Shown: positions 35,201 to 45,998 of the stretch, piece after piece
Layout of the letters: every line of letters begins with the position of its first letter
Numbering within the stretch: position 1 is the stretch's first letter
NCBI GenBank assembly: GCA_963682055.1
Contig: OY821745.1
Location: forward strand, 21,945,342-22,009,341
Origin: Primula veris
Lineage: Eukaryota > Streptophyta > Magnoliopsida > Ericales > Primulaceae
DNA: 64,000 nt
Direction: 5' to 3'
Notes under the pieces: model-generated
The model's input: the letters and a program-made list of their open reading frames with translations, nothing else
Databases searched by the model: none
What the model was told of the DNA's origin: nothing
Translations under genes and position numbers: made by a program

Positions 35201-37088
35201 ATAGCACAAAAGACCACACACGATCGGACGGACATGAAATCAAACAAGATCATATAGAATCGGATGGACATATGCTCACACAGGATTGGACAGAAACGTG
35301 CTCACACAGGATCAGATGGACACATGATCAGTAAGGATCAAGCAGACACATGATGCCACACAATCATACATGGTCGATGGACACATGATTACACAAGATC
35401 AAATGGACACATAATCATACGGGAACAGACGCACACAAGATTACACGGGATTGATAGATACATGATCACACAAGATTGAATAGACACGTGATCACACAAG
35501 ATCAGGTAGAAACTTGATTACACTGAATCAAGAACACACAAAATAATATAGGATCGGGCGGACACAAGATCATAGACATAGGCTCACAAACGATCTTGAA
35601 CATAGGACCACACATGATCATGACACAAGAAGAGGGCCACAACACAGTGACATCAAATCCATTAACTATAACGTGCTAAAGCTTAGTGACATTCGGTACT
35701 CAAATCTAATTGGATTTAGCTAGCTCGGAGTCACATTAATAAACATATTCGTGGACACAACTAAGGCTGGGAAAATTCCCACCACCATACCCGTGCCTGA
35801 CCCGACCTAAACCAGTCTCGACCCAATACCGTCGGGTATTCTCCCTACTTGATTGCTATCGGGGTCGGATTTGATTTTATATTTTTTCAAAACTTAGCCT
35901 ATATAGATCTGGAGATGACATAGTTTTGCTAATGAACGCTCTTTTGTTTTGATTTAACTTTTTAAACCTAAGTTTTGCAGGTAGTGTTTATATTTGTTCA
36001 GTTGTAGTATTTCAGTTTGAGTTTGATGATGTAATGTGCAATTAATTAATTAGTAAATTGCTGAAAATTATGTATAATGCAATGTATGTCGTATGACGGT
36101 ATGAGTTGAAAAACATATACTTTCTGTAAATAATTTATATTCATATGAAGTATATCTTTTTATACCTATTTATCGTATTTGTTGTATCGGTGAGTATCAA
36201 ATTATTGTTAGGGTCATATTATATGTTTTTTATATGCAGATATCTGTTGACAATAAGGTTTCATTAGACATGCCTTGCTTTATTATGAATGAAAGTAATA
36301 GTTGAACATAATTCTATTACTTATTTATAGAACTATCTCTATAGTACTTTCTTTATACTCTACCTAGTCTAAATCTGTCGTTTTCTAACATCTAATTCAC
36401 TCAATTTTTAACATTTTCGTCACCGCCCATAAATCCGAGTACTCTTTTCTATAGAAAGTGTCATATAACATCGAGGATGTCGCAGGATTGGATTTATTTA
36501 GTCAAAAATGAGTAAAGTTATCTTTTATAATAATTAAAAAAAAAATACTCTTTTTCATCTAAGGAAATGACTAGTTCGATGTAAAACTAGCTAGAGTAAG
36601 GGTACCTCAATTGAAACATGAGGCGGCGGAGGCTTAGTAGAAATGTAGAAGACAAGCAAGGCCACTCCGAAGCTCACTATAAGCCTCCAAAGAATCTGCA
36701 AACATATCCAAAGAGTAGAAGAAGGATAAGTGCTAAAAGAAAACAACCTCATCCACCCGTCCTCCTCTTCCTCCTCCTCAACGTCCTCAAATTCCATGTC
36801 ATTATCATCATATTCATAATCTTGTTCAATTGGACGGTTCACGTCGTTCTCATAACATGTTATCTTTTTTTCATGGAGGTATGATCCATTGGATCCTCGG
36901 GACGAGGAGTAGGGTAAGTAGAGTGGCAATGATTCGGTGTGGTGAGGGACATGGTAAAGGTCGGTGGCAGTGTGGCTGTTAGCGTGTGAGTTGGTCGAAG
37001 GGCTCTGGACAAAGTAGAGTGCGGGTTTATAGTTAGATGCCCGGAATAGGGTTTCCTGATCTTCGAGGTCCACCCGTTGGTTGCCCAT
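29246..37088 (-). CDS. LEA2-like membrane-anchored protein (three exons, 6.3-kb first intron)
   Basis: Exons on the minus strand: 37088-36606 (161 codons), 30293-30105 (63 codons), 29539-29246 (97 codons plus stop). All junctions are phase 0 with GT-AG introns; total 321 aa. The N-terminal half is cytosolic-type, with the conserved motif YKPALYFVQSPSTNSHANS (about 20-38) and an acidic run (about 94-110). One membrane segment follows (about 126-149, WICLQILWRLIVSF then GVALLVFYIS). The C-terminal part carries FGLGEGVDTTGVTT, NKSKFFGLHI, PMYGGGRDMQD and VWGLISPKFYHKAECLLLL. This order matches a plant family annotated as late-embryogenesis-abundant (LEA2/NHL-type) single-pass proteins such as Arabidopsis At2g41990. 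The outer domain probably has the LEA2 fold, and the exact function is unknown. Intron 1 holds a SINE, a solo LTR, a retroposon and degenerate satellite. Confidence 0.85.
30436..30564 (+). mobile_element. tRNA-derived SINE, 129 bp, with 13-bp target duplication
   Basis: Exact 13-bp repeats ATGAGAATTGAAT lie at 30423-30435 and 30565-30577. The insert has an RNA polymerase III A-box-like word (TAGCCTAGTGG, about 30449-30459), a B-box-like word (GGTTCCAGT, about 30493) and an A-rich tail (TTTAAAAAATAAAAAATAA). The segment GAGAACCCGCACTCTCAAC is typical of plant tRNA-related SINEs. It sits in intron 1 of the LEA2-like gene, antisense to it. Confidence 0.88.
30578..31470. other. Intronic AT-rich sequence
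   Basis: Part of LEA2-like intron 1. No bounded element seen. Confidence 0.35.
31650..32548. repeat. Degenerate GATC/ACACA satellite, left blocks
   Basis: Scattered runs of a variable unit like ACACATGATCACACAAGATCGGACGG at about 31670-31720, 31880-32020 and 32470-32548. They are separated by A-rich filler. Same family as the larger block at 35005-35640. It lies in LEA2-like intron 1. Confidence 0.7.
32549..33729 (+). repeat. Solo LTR (copia-type), 1181 bp, exact 5-bp duplication
   Basis: Starts TGTTGAACC and ends GGGCCAACA. It is flanked by CATAT on both sides (32544-32548 and 33730-33734), so a full element inserted and then lost its interior by LTR-LTR recombination. TATA-like TATAAAA lies at 33032-33038. 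The U3 part holds six palindromic CGACCGATCG copies. The U5 part has GTAATATCCGCAAGAAGA and ACCCCCCTCTAAGG, seen in large plant copia LTRs of the Sirevirus/Maximus type. The + open frame 32642-33004 lies within U3 and is not taken as a gene. A related LTR start lies at 58217-58349. Confidence 0.9.
32789..32945 (+). repeat. Six-copy palindromic CGACCGATCG array in LTR U3
   Basis: Copies start near 32790, 32812, 32862, 32884, 32905 and 32927. Most are spaced about 21-22 bp, each centred on CGATCG with flanking AAAACGAC/GTTTTCT. Upstream of the TATA-like box, so a candidate enhancer or protein-binding array. Confidence 0.85.
33735..34389. mobile_element. hAT-like remnant rich in GGTATACCGT words
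   Basis: The right end reads GTGCAAAATTGCACCCCTA, an inverted terminus typical of plant hAT MITEs, preceded by ACGGTACGAG and CGGTATG words. The left boundary abuts the solo LTR and is not resolved. No coding capacity. Confidence 0.4.
34412..35014 (+). mobile_element. Poly(A) retroposon carrying a ~106-codon open fragment
   Basis: AAAAATGTTCGGAC (34413-34426) and AAAAATGATCGGAC (35001-35014) match at 13 of 14 positions and flank about 574 bp ending in an A run, which indicates LINE-type insertion. The body is open from the left junction to a TGA at about 34746. The translation contains VVDLNLSPRRIPSL and a basic segment (KRKRKGENKV). The ATG at 34323 lies in the neighbouring hAT-like sequence and is not the true start. 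I do not recognise the product. It may be a truncated LINE ORF or a processed pseudogene. Confidence 0.6.
35005..35640. repeat. Degenerate GATC/ACACA satellite, main block
   Basis: Roughly two dozen imperfect copies of a unit near ACACATGATCACACAAGATCGGACGG, about 23-27 bp apart, with variable spacing. Words such as GATCACACAAGATC, ATCGGACGGACA and ACACATGATC recur. It lies in intron 1 of the LEA2-like gene. Confidence 0.85.
35641..36605. other. Remainder of LEA2-like intron 1
   Basis: AT-rich. A short hAT-like word cluster (CCCGTGCCTGACCCGACC) occurs near 35800. No further bounded element. Confidence 0.35.
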
Positions 37089-37170
37089 AATGATAGATAG
37101 TGGAGAAAATAGAGACTAGAGGGGCTTGGTGATATGTGGATTTGTAAGTTTCTCTTGTGTAGTGAAGTAG

Positions 37171-37178
37171 TTATATAG
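37171..37178 (-). promoter_or_regulatory. TATA box of the LEA2-like gene
   Basis: The minus strand reads CTCTATATAACTAC about 85 nt upstream of the ATG at 37088, followed by a short CT-rich leader (CCCCTCTAGTCTCTATTTTC) typical of plant 5' leaders. Confidence 0.6.
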
Positions 37179-37199
37179 AGAGCTTCAGCACTATGGGGA

Positions 37200-38680
37200 G
37201 ACTGTTGTTAAGCCAAATTTTTTTTGTGACACGGAAAGTCGCTGAATATCCAAGTAGTAATTTAGAAGGAAACACCTTAGTGAACTAAAACTATGGCACA
37301 TTCACATTCCATTAATGGAACAAATTTGACGGATTATGGTTCATATAAGTTATGCAGCTTAGTTGTATTTCATATTTTAATTAGCTTGGTGTTAGCTTTA
37401 GTTTAAAACATTCGGGTTGGTTCCGTTTTAGTAATCTGATACCAATGATGCAAACTAAACATTCGGGTTGGTTCCGTTTTAATTTACCGAATCACCTTTT
37501 ATTTATTGTTCTAACAAAAATGTTAATAACGTCCATCTTTTTTCCTATGGTAATCTGTTAGAAACACGTTTGATTTTCCAACGGAAAACTGAAATTGAAT
37601 ACTAATTATAGTGTATATGGATTATATAAAAACGATACAAAAATATGTCATGGACAAAGATAGATCACACTAGATCTTCTATTTTATTCCTATTATACGT
37701 TTTCTTCTTACAGAGCTGAACTATTGTTAGAAAATTCTAATTTTAATCTGGGTTATAATATTGTCTATTTTTTCTTAGCGTAAGAACGGTATATATAGAC
37801 TACAGCAGAGACCTAGTGCACACGAATTAATGAAATTCTATCTTACCTAGAATTCTAACCCTAATTAGATTATTACTTAATTAATAAATATTATATAATC
37901 TTATTAACAAGAATAATATAATATTATCAAATTAATCTTTTACCAATATTAGAATATTCTATCGGTAAATTATATTCATTTACACTAGAGAATATAATTG
38001 CACTCTATTTTATTCTCAAATAATATTTGAGAGCACATTATTAAATAATTAATTTTTACTCACGTTAATATTACAGATATCTACAAAGTAAATAAATTAG
38101 TGACAATTATTTTACTCGGCATATTATTTTCTCGACCTTTTCACTTAACTTATTTGTTGTGTCGGATATAAAATTCACTTATTTGACACAAACAAAACTT
38201 ATAAGTTACTTGAGGGGATATCATCAATCTTTATTAAAAGATGTGAATTCTGTCGAATATAGACATACACCATATAAATAATTTTATTGTCCAACGTACG
38301 GGTTTGTTGACCGCAACAAATCTCACACATTGCAAATCAAAACAGTATATATTATAAAGAGTATAAGTAATCATAATAATTCGTTAAGTATAATTATTTT
38401 ATTCTGGCCAGTAAAATAAAATAATACCATTTTGTCATGTTCAATATATTCTAAGTATACCAGCATAAAAAGTCAGAATTCAACCGTTCCCTGTAGTCAA
38501 GACAGACCTACTAAAACTCTATGCTACAACTATACCGATGGTTGTCCAATGTGTATAAAGTTGTGAACGATGAAATATATATTATGTAAGAACCAATGAT
38601 TTAATCTTCCGTTTGTAAGCCGTATTATACACACCAAATCAATTACTATACAAAATAAATACACATGTATAGATAAATAA
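37200..38680. other. AT-rich upstream region of the LEA2-like gene
   Basis: No gene. A 25-bp segment around CATTCGGGTTGGTTCCGTTTTA is present twice (about 37409 and 37459). Confidence 0.45.
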
Positions 38681-38949
38681 TGGGGGTAATGCCCAAAACA
38701 TACAATGTGTTATGAAATATTACCAAAACATACTACCCAAACAAATTATTACCAAAACATACAATTGACTCAAATAGAAAAATATATATATTTCTCCTCA
38801 CCTACCAAAAAAATTCTCTTTCTCCTCTCTTTCCTCTCTCTTTCTAAATTATCATTTTTTTTTCCACAAAATACTACGTTATTTAATGTTAAAATAACTT
38901 CTAAACCGAAAAAAATAAAATTACAACAAAAAATAAAAAAAGTTTAAAA

Positions 38950-39685
38950 AAGTTGAAAACCCGAAAAAATCCAAAAAATGCAAGTATTACCTTTGAAAAA
39001 GACGGAAAACCGAAAAAATCCAAAAAAATGTTAACAAATAAAAAAACCAATAAAAATCCAAATTCACAAAAAAATGAAAAAAGTTCAAAAAAGTCGAGAA
39101 TCCGAAAAAACCCAAAAAAGGCTGAAAAAACCTTTTAAAAAGTCAGGAACCCGAGAAAGCCCAAAAAATGGTTAAAAAAAGTAAAAAAAACAAAGAAAAA
39201 TCCAAAATCACAAAAAGAATGAAAAAAGTTCACAAAAATCGAGAAGCCGAAAAAACCAAAAAAGTGCTGAAAAAACCTTTAAAAAGTCGGGAACCCAAAA
39301 AAACTCCAAAAAAGTGGCAAAAAAAAAACCACGAAAAATCAAAATTCACAAAAATATATAAAAATAAAGTTCAGAAAAGTCGAGAAGCCGAAAAAAGCCC
39401 AAAAATATGGTAAAAAACAAAAAAAAAATCCAAAATTACAAAAGAAAATGAAAAAAGTTCAAAAAAGTCGAGAATTCAAAAAAACCCAAAATATGCTGAA
39501 AAAACTTTTTAAAAAGTCGGTAACCGAAAAAACCCAAAAAATTGGTAAAAAAACCCAAAAATATCCAAAATCACAAAAAAATAAAAAAAGTTCAAAAAAG
39601 TCGAGAACCCGAAAAAACCAAAAAAATGCTGGAAAACCCTTTTAAAAAGTCGGGAACCCGAAAAAACCCAAAAAATGGTTAAAAA
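38950..39685 (+). repeat. A-rich tandem repeat, ~130-145 bp unit
   Basis: About five imperfect units. Each contains AAAGTCGAGAACCCGAAAAAA, AAAAAGTCGGGAACCCG and CCAAAATCACAAAAAAATG. Lysine-rich open frames in this area come from the repeat and should not be called genes. Confidence 0.85.
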
Positions 39686-41540
39686 ATGTATTGTGTATGT
39701 CTGTATTGCGTATTTCCATATTAAAAAACATGTATAAATTGTGTGTTGTATGCATGTATTAAATAACATGAATAAATAATGTATTGTGTATGCCCGTATT
39801 AAAAAACATGTATAAATTATGTATTGTGTATGCCTGTATTAAAGAGTATGTATAAAAAGTGTATTGTGTATGAATAATAAGAAATAAAAATAAAAATGGA
39901 CAATGTCAATGGATACAGAATGTATTGTGTATGACTGTATTAAAGAGCGTGTATAAACAATGTATTGTGTATGCCTGTATTAAAAAGCATATATAAAATA
40001 TGTATTGTGTATAGCTGTATTAAAGAGCATGCATAAATAGTGTATTGTGTATGCCTGTATTAAAAAAACATGTATAAACTGTGTATTGTGTATGTTTTTA
40101 TTAAATAGCAAGTATAAATAATGTTTTGTGCATGTCTGTATTAAAAAATATGTATAAACTGTTTATTGTGTATGCCTGTATTAAAGAGCATGTATAAAAT
40201 ATGTATTGTGTATGCATGTATTAAAGAGCATGTATAAATAGTGTATTGTGTATGTCCGTATTAAAAAATATGTATAAACTGTGCATTATGTATGTCTGTA
40301 TTAAAGAGCATGCATAAATAATGTATTGTGTATGCCCGTATAAAAAAACATGTATAAACTGTGTATTGTGTATGCATGTATTAAAGAGTATGTATAAAAT
40401 ATGTATTATGCATGAGTGTATTAAATAACATCTATAAATAGTGTATTGTGTATACATGTATTAAAAAACATGTATAAATTATTTATTGTGTATGTTTGTA
40501 TTAAAGAGGATGTACAAAAAGTGTATTGTGTATGCCTGTATTAAAAATCATGTATAAAAAATGTATTGTTTATGCCTGTATTAAACAACATGTATAAAAA
40601 TGTATTTTGTATGAATAATAACAAAAACATAAAAAATGGACAATGTTAATGTCAATAGATAAATAATGTATTGTTTATATCGGTATTAAAAAGCGTGTAT
40701 AAATAATGTATTGTGTATGCCTGTATTAAAAAACATGTTTAAGAAATTACAGCACTGTTGCGTAAATGAAACATGCATGCCAACAAACAGTGAAATACAT
40801 GCAACAATTATATTATTATTAATTACAAAACACTAATGTGTGTGAACTTGAGACCATATCGTGTATGAAGTCATCATATTGTGTATGCTTGTATTAAGTC
40901 GTCATAAAAAATACTACTCATCGCACTACAAAACAATATAAACAAAACACACAAAAAGTGTCAATGAATAAACAATGTATTGTGTATGGCTGTATTAAAA
41001 AGTATATATAAAAGATGTATTGTGTATGAATGTATTAAATAACATGTATAAAAAATATATTGTGTATGGATAATAAGCAAAACACAAAAAAGGCAGTCTC
41101 AATGGATACACAATGTACTGCGTGTGGTTGTATAAAAGAGCGTGTATAACAATGTATTGTGTATGCCTGTATTAAAGAGCATGTATAAACAATATATTGT
41201 GTATGCATGTATTTAATAGCATGTATAAACTGTGTATTGTGGATGACTGCATTAAAGAACATGTATAAACAATGTATTGTGTATGAATAATAACCAAAAC
41301 ACAATACACAGTTATTAAAAAAGAAAAAAAAATACGAAACACACAATTTACTGTGTATGGATGTATAAAAAAACGTGTATAACAATGTATTATGTATCTT
41401 TGTATTAAAACGTATTTAATAGCATGTATAATTGTGTATTGTGTATGCATGTATTAAAGAGCATGTATAAACGGTATATTGTGTATGAATAACAAAAACA
41501 CAAAGAAGGAAAAATGTTAATAAATACAAAATATATTGTG
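39685..41540 (+). repeat. 40-bp minisatellite, about 40 copies
   Basis: Consensus close to TGTATTGTGTATGCCTGTAT followed by TAAAAAGCATGTATAAACAA. A longer spacer containing AATAAYAAKAAAYAMAAAAA and ATGGACAATGTCAATGG interrupts the array about five times (near 39880, 40615, 41070, 41290, 41490), giving a higher-order pattern. Because 40 is not a multiple of three, all frames are sampled; the Tyr/Ile/His-rich frames are not genes. Confidence 0.92.
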
Positions 41541-42446
41541 TATGGGTAGGGTGGAAAAAGAAAGCGATAAATTCACAATTATTTAATACTTACCAATTAT
41601 GCCCAAAAAATGAGCATCGTTCCGATCGAAGAAAAAAAAAATCCAAATTCATATAGAAAAAATGAAAATGAAATTGTTAAGTAAATCAATTCCAACAATA
41701 AAATCCTGAAGAGAAAAACGATAAATCTCCGATTATTTAATAACTTATCAATTATATCACAAAAATGAGAATCACTCCAATCGAAGATAAACAAAAGCCA
41801 ATTTCATATAAATAAAAATAAAAATGAGGCTTCTAAGTAAATCAATTCCAACAAGTAGAAAACACAATCAGATTAAAAACAAAACAAAAATCCAAATAAA
41901 TGTAATTCTCTACATACCTAATATCTAGAGCACAAAAAAAATAATATGTATGAAATTCTAAAGATTTAACTTAGTTATAATCGAGTTTTACGATAAAAAC
42001 AAAACAAAAAAAGTGAAAATGGAAAAGGGGTTCAGAAACCACTGATTCTGGTATAACCGGTAAGGAGATGGGTTTATATGAGGATTTTATTGGGGAAATG
42101 AGTTTTGATCGGACGGTGGAAATTGAGGTTAAAGTAGAAGTGTGGGTGAGGGTGGAAAATATGGAGGGTTGGGGTTTGAGGAGATGGTGACGGGATCGGA
42201 GAGGAAGGGAGGTGCGACGGAAGGTGGTGGAGATAGGTGACGGAGAGGGGAGGACGAATGTTGTAGTTGATATTTTTGTATGTGTGTGTGTGTATATATA
42301 TATATATATAGAGAGAAAACTGTTAAAAAATATAAATTATTTAGTATTTATAATTTTAATTAGTTGTATATTTTGGGAATAAAGTGTTGGTGTGTAATTT
42401 TTTGGTAATTAGTTTAAAATAGTTGTATATTTTGGTAATTTTCCCT

Positions 42447-43556
42447 GAATGGTATGTACAACATTACTCATATGTATTATCAAAAAAATCATTCATTGTT
42501 AATAAATAAATAATAAAACCAATAATAAATTATGTTTTTTAGTATACCATTCTAACATAATATTCTTACATGAGGTTAATTAGTGTCATCCAAAACAAAC
42601 CTGATATATTAGGCTTCCTGCTAAATAATTTTTGTTAGGGGTAAAAGTTCAAGGCCAAATGAAAAACTAGAGGAGCACAATTTTTTCCATTCTTAATGAA
42701 ATAAGACTAGTACCCAAAATTTGTTTGCTATTGCCCTTCTCCATCACTGTTTTACAGGAGAGACATTAAACCACACTACAAGAATGTCTCCCCTTAATGA
42801 GAAAATCGATTAGTGTTCCATGTTGTGAAGTGATCACTTAACATTCTCCTCCATTTTCTCATTATAAATTCTAAAACCATTACCTTAGCTACTTGATCAT
42901 TTTTGTGTTTTTTGCTCATCTCGTTAATTAGAGAAAATAAATAACTGCAATGATACCTAATTATAAAATCAGCTATATATGGAGAATCTTAGAAACCGGC
43001 TAAATGCCGAGTTAATTTAGTTTTACCTAAATTGTTTAATATTTCATGGCTAATGGAATGATCATACAGATAGCACGCTGTCATTATTTAATTCTGCGTA
43101 ATCTAATTTCACTATAGCTTATAAGCTAACCTGGTCCCAGTTTTATTTATAAAAGGGGCGAGAAGGAACGTTATTGACTGTTCATTAGTAAAACACATTA
43201 TTTCTACATGCTTAGCTTACACTCTTTATTAGTTTTCACTTTTCTTTATTGCATGTTAGGGGTACTTATTGCAAAAGCAACTCCCACTTGTAGTTCCAAA
43301 ATCAGACTGGTTCTTTTAAAAATAAAATCGTTTTTATTAAAAATACGGAGTCATACTTTAATGTGGCAAAAGTTCATTTTTTGACTTTTATAAAATAGAC
43401 AATTATAAAAGAAAACCTGAGTTTACACAACTATAAAAGCCCCAATTTTTTTTAAACAAAACAAACCTTTATTTGTAGAGCTTTTTAATAAAATAAAATA
43501 AAAGAAATATAAAAACCCTAATTCGGAACTAGAAACAAACAGCAAGGAGATATGCA
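42447..43556. other. AT-rich spacer
   Basis: No gene or bounded repeat supported. Confidence 0.35.
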
Positions 43557-43565
43557 GGTAACTTT

Positions 43566-44063
43566 GGGAAAATATCAATTTAATACATATTTAAAAACTT
43601 ATTTATAAAAAAACCCGGTGGATTTGAACTTGATGACTCTTTTACAAAAAAATACATATTTTATGAACTTATTTACAAATAGATACATGTCATTAAAAAA
43701 TTCAAAAAAAAAATTAAAAAATTAAAAAATTAAAAATTTGAAATTTTTTTTTAAAAATCCATTTTTTATATAAAAAAATATGTGTAATTCTATGTAATCA
43801 TGTTCAATCTTATATGTCTAATTCTGTTTGATCCTATCTAATCTTGTTCAATCATGTTTAATTTTGTATGTCTAATCATTTTTAATCATATTTAATCATG
43901 TACAATTCCGCCTAATCATGTTTGATAGTATGTTAAAAAAAATCATTTCTTTTTGAGTTTTAAAAAAAAAATCGATTTTTATTTTTTTTAATTATAAAAA
44001 TTACACATATATGAGTTTTTTTATAATTAAATTGATTGGTATGAATCTATTTATAAGTCTCCC
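43566..44063. mobile_element. Mutator-like non-autonomous element, 498 bp, 9-bp duplication
   Basis: Exact 9-bp repeats GGTAACTTT lie at 43557-43565 and 44064-44072. The insert starts GGGAAAATATCAATTTAATAC and ends TCTCCC, giving GGGA at both termini. The interior (about 43785-43930) is a degenerate array of AATCATGTTCAATCTTAT-type units, the inverse-complement style of the intronic GATC/ACACA satellite. A 9-bp duplication is typical of Mutator superfamily insertions. Left-end-like sequence recurs near 61875-61930. Confidence 0.75.
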
Positions 44064-44072
44064 GGTAACTTT

Positions 44073-44723
44073 CTCTAGTGACGTATCGTGGGCGTGGCAT
44101 ATAGGGTGGGAGTGGACCGTGGATCACCTTCAGCTTCACCTCTCTTTTTCTCCTTCTCGTTTGTCCTTCACCTATCTTTCTCCTTATGTTAATTTGTTTA
44201 ATTTTATAATCTCTCTATGTTAATTTGTAAACTAAAGATTTCTGATTTTATTGTTGATTAGGCCTCCTCACCGTTTCAATAAAACAGTAAACAAGACGAA
44301 AAGTCAAGTCTCATTACAGTAAATAACAGCTTTAGTTTTTTTACAATGAATCTGCTTTTGAAAGAGCAAGTCTGGTTTTGAAAATACGAATCTGGGGTTG
44401 GATTAAGAAATCGCTAACGCTTCCCTCAATTCAAAGGAAAAACTTAAGATAAGTTTAGAAAAAACATCAAAACCTTACACTATTTATTACGAGGAAACAT
44501 TACCATCAAGCACTGCAGCAATTCTATTTAGAATCTTAGATAGGTTGAGCTATATAACCATCAAAAACTAGTCTCACCAATCCAATATCGCTTGTTCTAT
44601 TTGCACTTTTTGTGTCACATGCATGTTGGAGGTACAAAATGTATACATACGTATATACAGTAGTTGTAAGATGTTTTAGAGAAGACCTCACTGTAAATGT
44701 TGACTATTGAAAGATAATGAACT
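44073..44723. other. Spacer before the full-length copia element
   Basis: No supportable gene. The open frame at 44011-44223 begins inside the Mutator-like element and is not believable. Confidence 0.35.
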
Positions 44724-44728
44724 AGGAC

Positions 44729-45982
44729 TGAAATTCCTATCCGCTGTTCTAGTTGCAGTTTTGCAGCGAGGTTCCAAGTGAGATTGCAACCACAGTTGAA
44801 ACCAAGTATATTAATGGACAGAACTGTGTAAAGTTAAATGTACTTGAAATAATTCACACGCACATTTAACAACGGAGTTCACCTAACTAGGCTACGTTTC
44901 CAGGGCACTTACCCAGATTATGATATTATAAACAGCTTACAATATAGGATTTAAGTTTTAATGAAAAACTCTCAGACTCTCTCTAGGTTTTTCTGCCTAT
45001 CTCTATATTGCTCCTACTCTTATAACTATCAATTATAAATCAATGGCATCCCACCATTGTTTTCTTTTGAAAGCTCTATGTGTATTCTCTCAAGAATGGG
45101 TTATTTATAATTTAGAACACACAAACTTTTACAAGCTAAGTTATAAACTATTTATACAAGTAAAACAATCTTCTTGCTTCAAGATCTTTTATGATTGCTT
45201 TGACTTGTTTTGATTGGCTTCAATCTTTCCATGTATGAGCAAACTCCTCAGCGTGGATTGACTGCAATCATCATTAGTATTTCCTGTTTAATAACAAGCT
45301 TGATAATAGGAGTTAGTCTTTTCCTTTAACTAGGAAACATATAAAGATAATATCTTTTAGAGATAATATCTTTTCATATACATATGAAACATTTAACTCC
45401 ATATTACATTCAATCTTTTAAACGTGTTATACTGATTTTGATAAGGAACAAAGATTGAAACAAGTGATAAAGATTTGCATAAGAATAGAGATATAGATTT
45501 CCTAGTTAAAAGAAAACATATCTTTATAAACTAATCTCTTTATATCTTTTAGGAAATCTTTTCTTAACATTTTGATATTCTCAATATAAACGCATGCTAA
45601 ACCTGTTAAGATCATATGAGAATATATCCTGCATACTTTAAAATAAATAATTACCATTAAAGAATAGTTATGCAGATTTACAGAACAAGACAGAATCCTG
45701 CAGAACAGCAGGTTGGAACTGTGGTTGCAACTGAGGTTGCAACATTACTTGAAACCTCTAACGCTGTCTCAGCAGGTTGTAGAAACCTATCAACATAGAT
45801 TGTAACTGAGGTTGTAACATTGCTTGTAACCTAACAACAGCTGTCTCGGTAGGTTGTAACTGAGGTTGCAACATTGCTTGAAACCTAACAACTCTGTCTT
45901 AGTTCATAATAAACAGATAGGATTATTTAGTGAAAACCATTAGACAACAAATAGAATTTAGACCAGAAATCTGGTCCTAACA
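44729..45982 (-). repeat. 3' LTR of the Sirevirus-like element
   Basis: 1254 bp, same length as the 5' LTR and differing at roughly 24 positions. The corresponding TATA box is at 45148-45156. It supplies the polyadenylation region for the element's transcript. Confidence 0.95.
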
Positions 45983-45998
45983 ATCTCCCCCTTTGTCA
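45983..45998 (-). promoter_or_regulatory. Polypurine tract next to the 3' LTR, with a second copy upstream
   Basis: The minus strand reads TGACAAAGGGGGAGAT directly against the 3' LTR. A second purine word, CAGGGGGAGC, lies at 46111-46120. Repeated polypurine-like tracts before the 3' LTR are a known trait of Sireviruses. Confidence 0.85.

Larger units (their letters stand above)
38683..42446. mobile_element. Large non-autonomous element with ~90-bp inverted ends and internal satellites
   Basis: The left end (GGGTAATGCCCAAAACATAC...) aligns with the reverse complement of the right end (AGGGAAAATTACCAAAATAT...) over about 90 bp at roughly 65 percent identity by eye. Each end carries three spaced TACCAAAAYATACAA-like words. 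The interior holds a ~140-bp A-rich tandem repeat (38950-39685), a 40-bp minisatellite (39685-41540), a ~135-bp tandem duplication (about 41566-41860) and a G-rich right part (about 42110-42260), with (TG)n(TA)n at about 42277-42312. No transposase. A convincing target duplication was not found. A Mutator-like origin is an inference from the long terminal inverted repeats. Confidence 0.55.

Noticed and set aside
38705..39769. Lysine/asparagine-rich frames on both strands
   Set aside because: Products of the A-rich tandem repeat, with no start context or domain.
40221..41450. Tyr/Ile/His-rich minus-strand frames
   Set aside because: Translations of the 40-bp minisatellite in rotating frames.
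39685..41540. CRISPR-like regular repeats
   Set aside because: Units are contiguous, with no unique spacers, and the context is plant transposon DNA.
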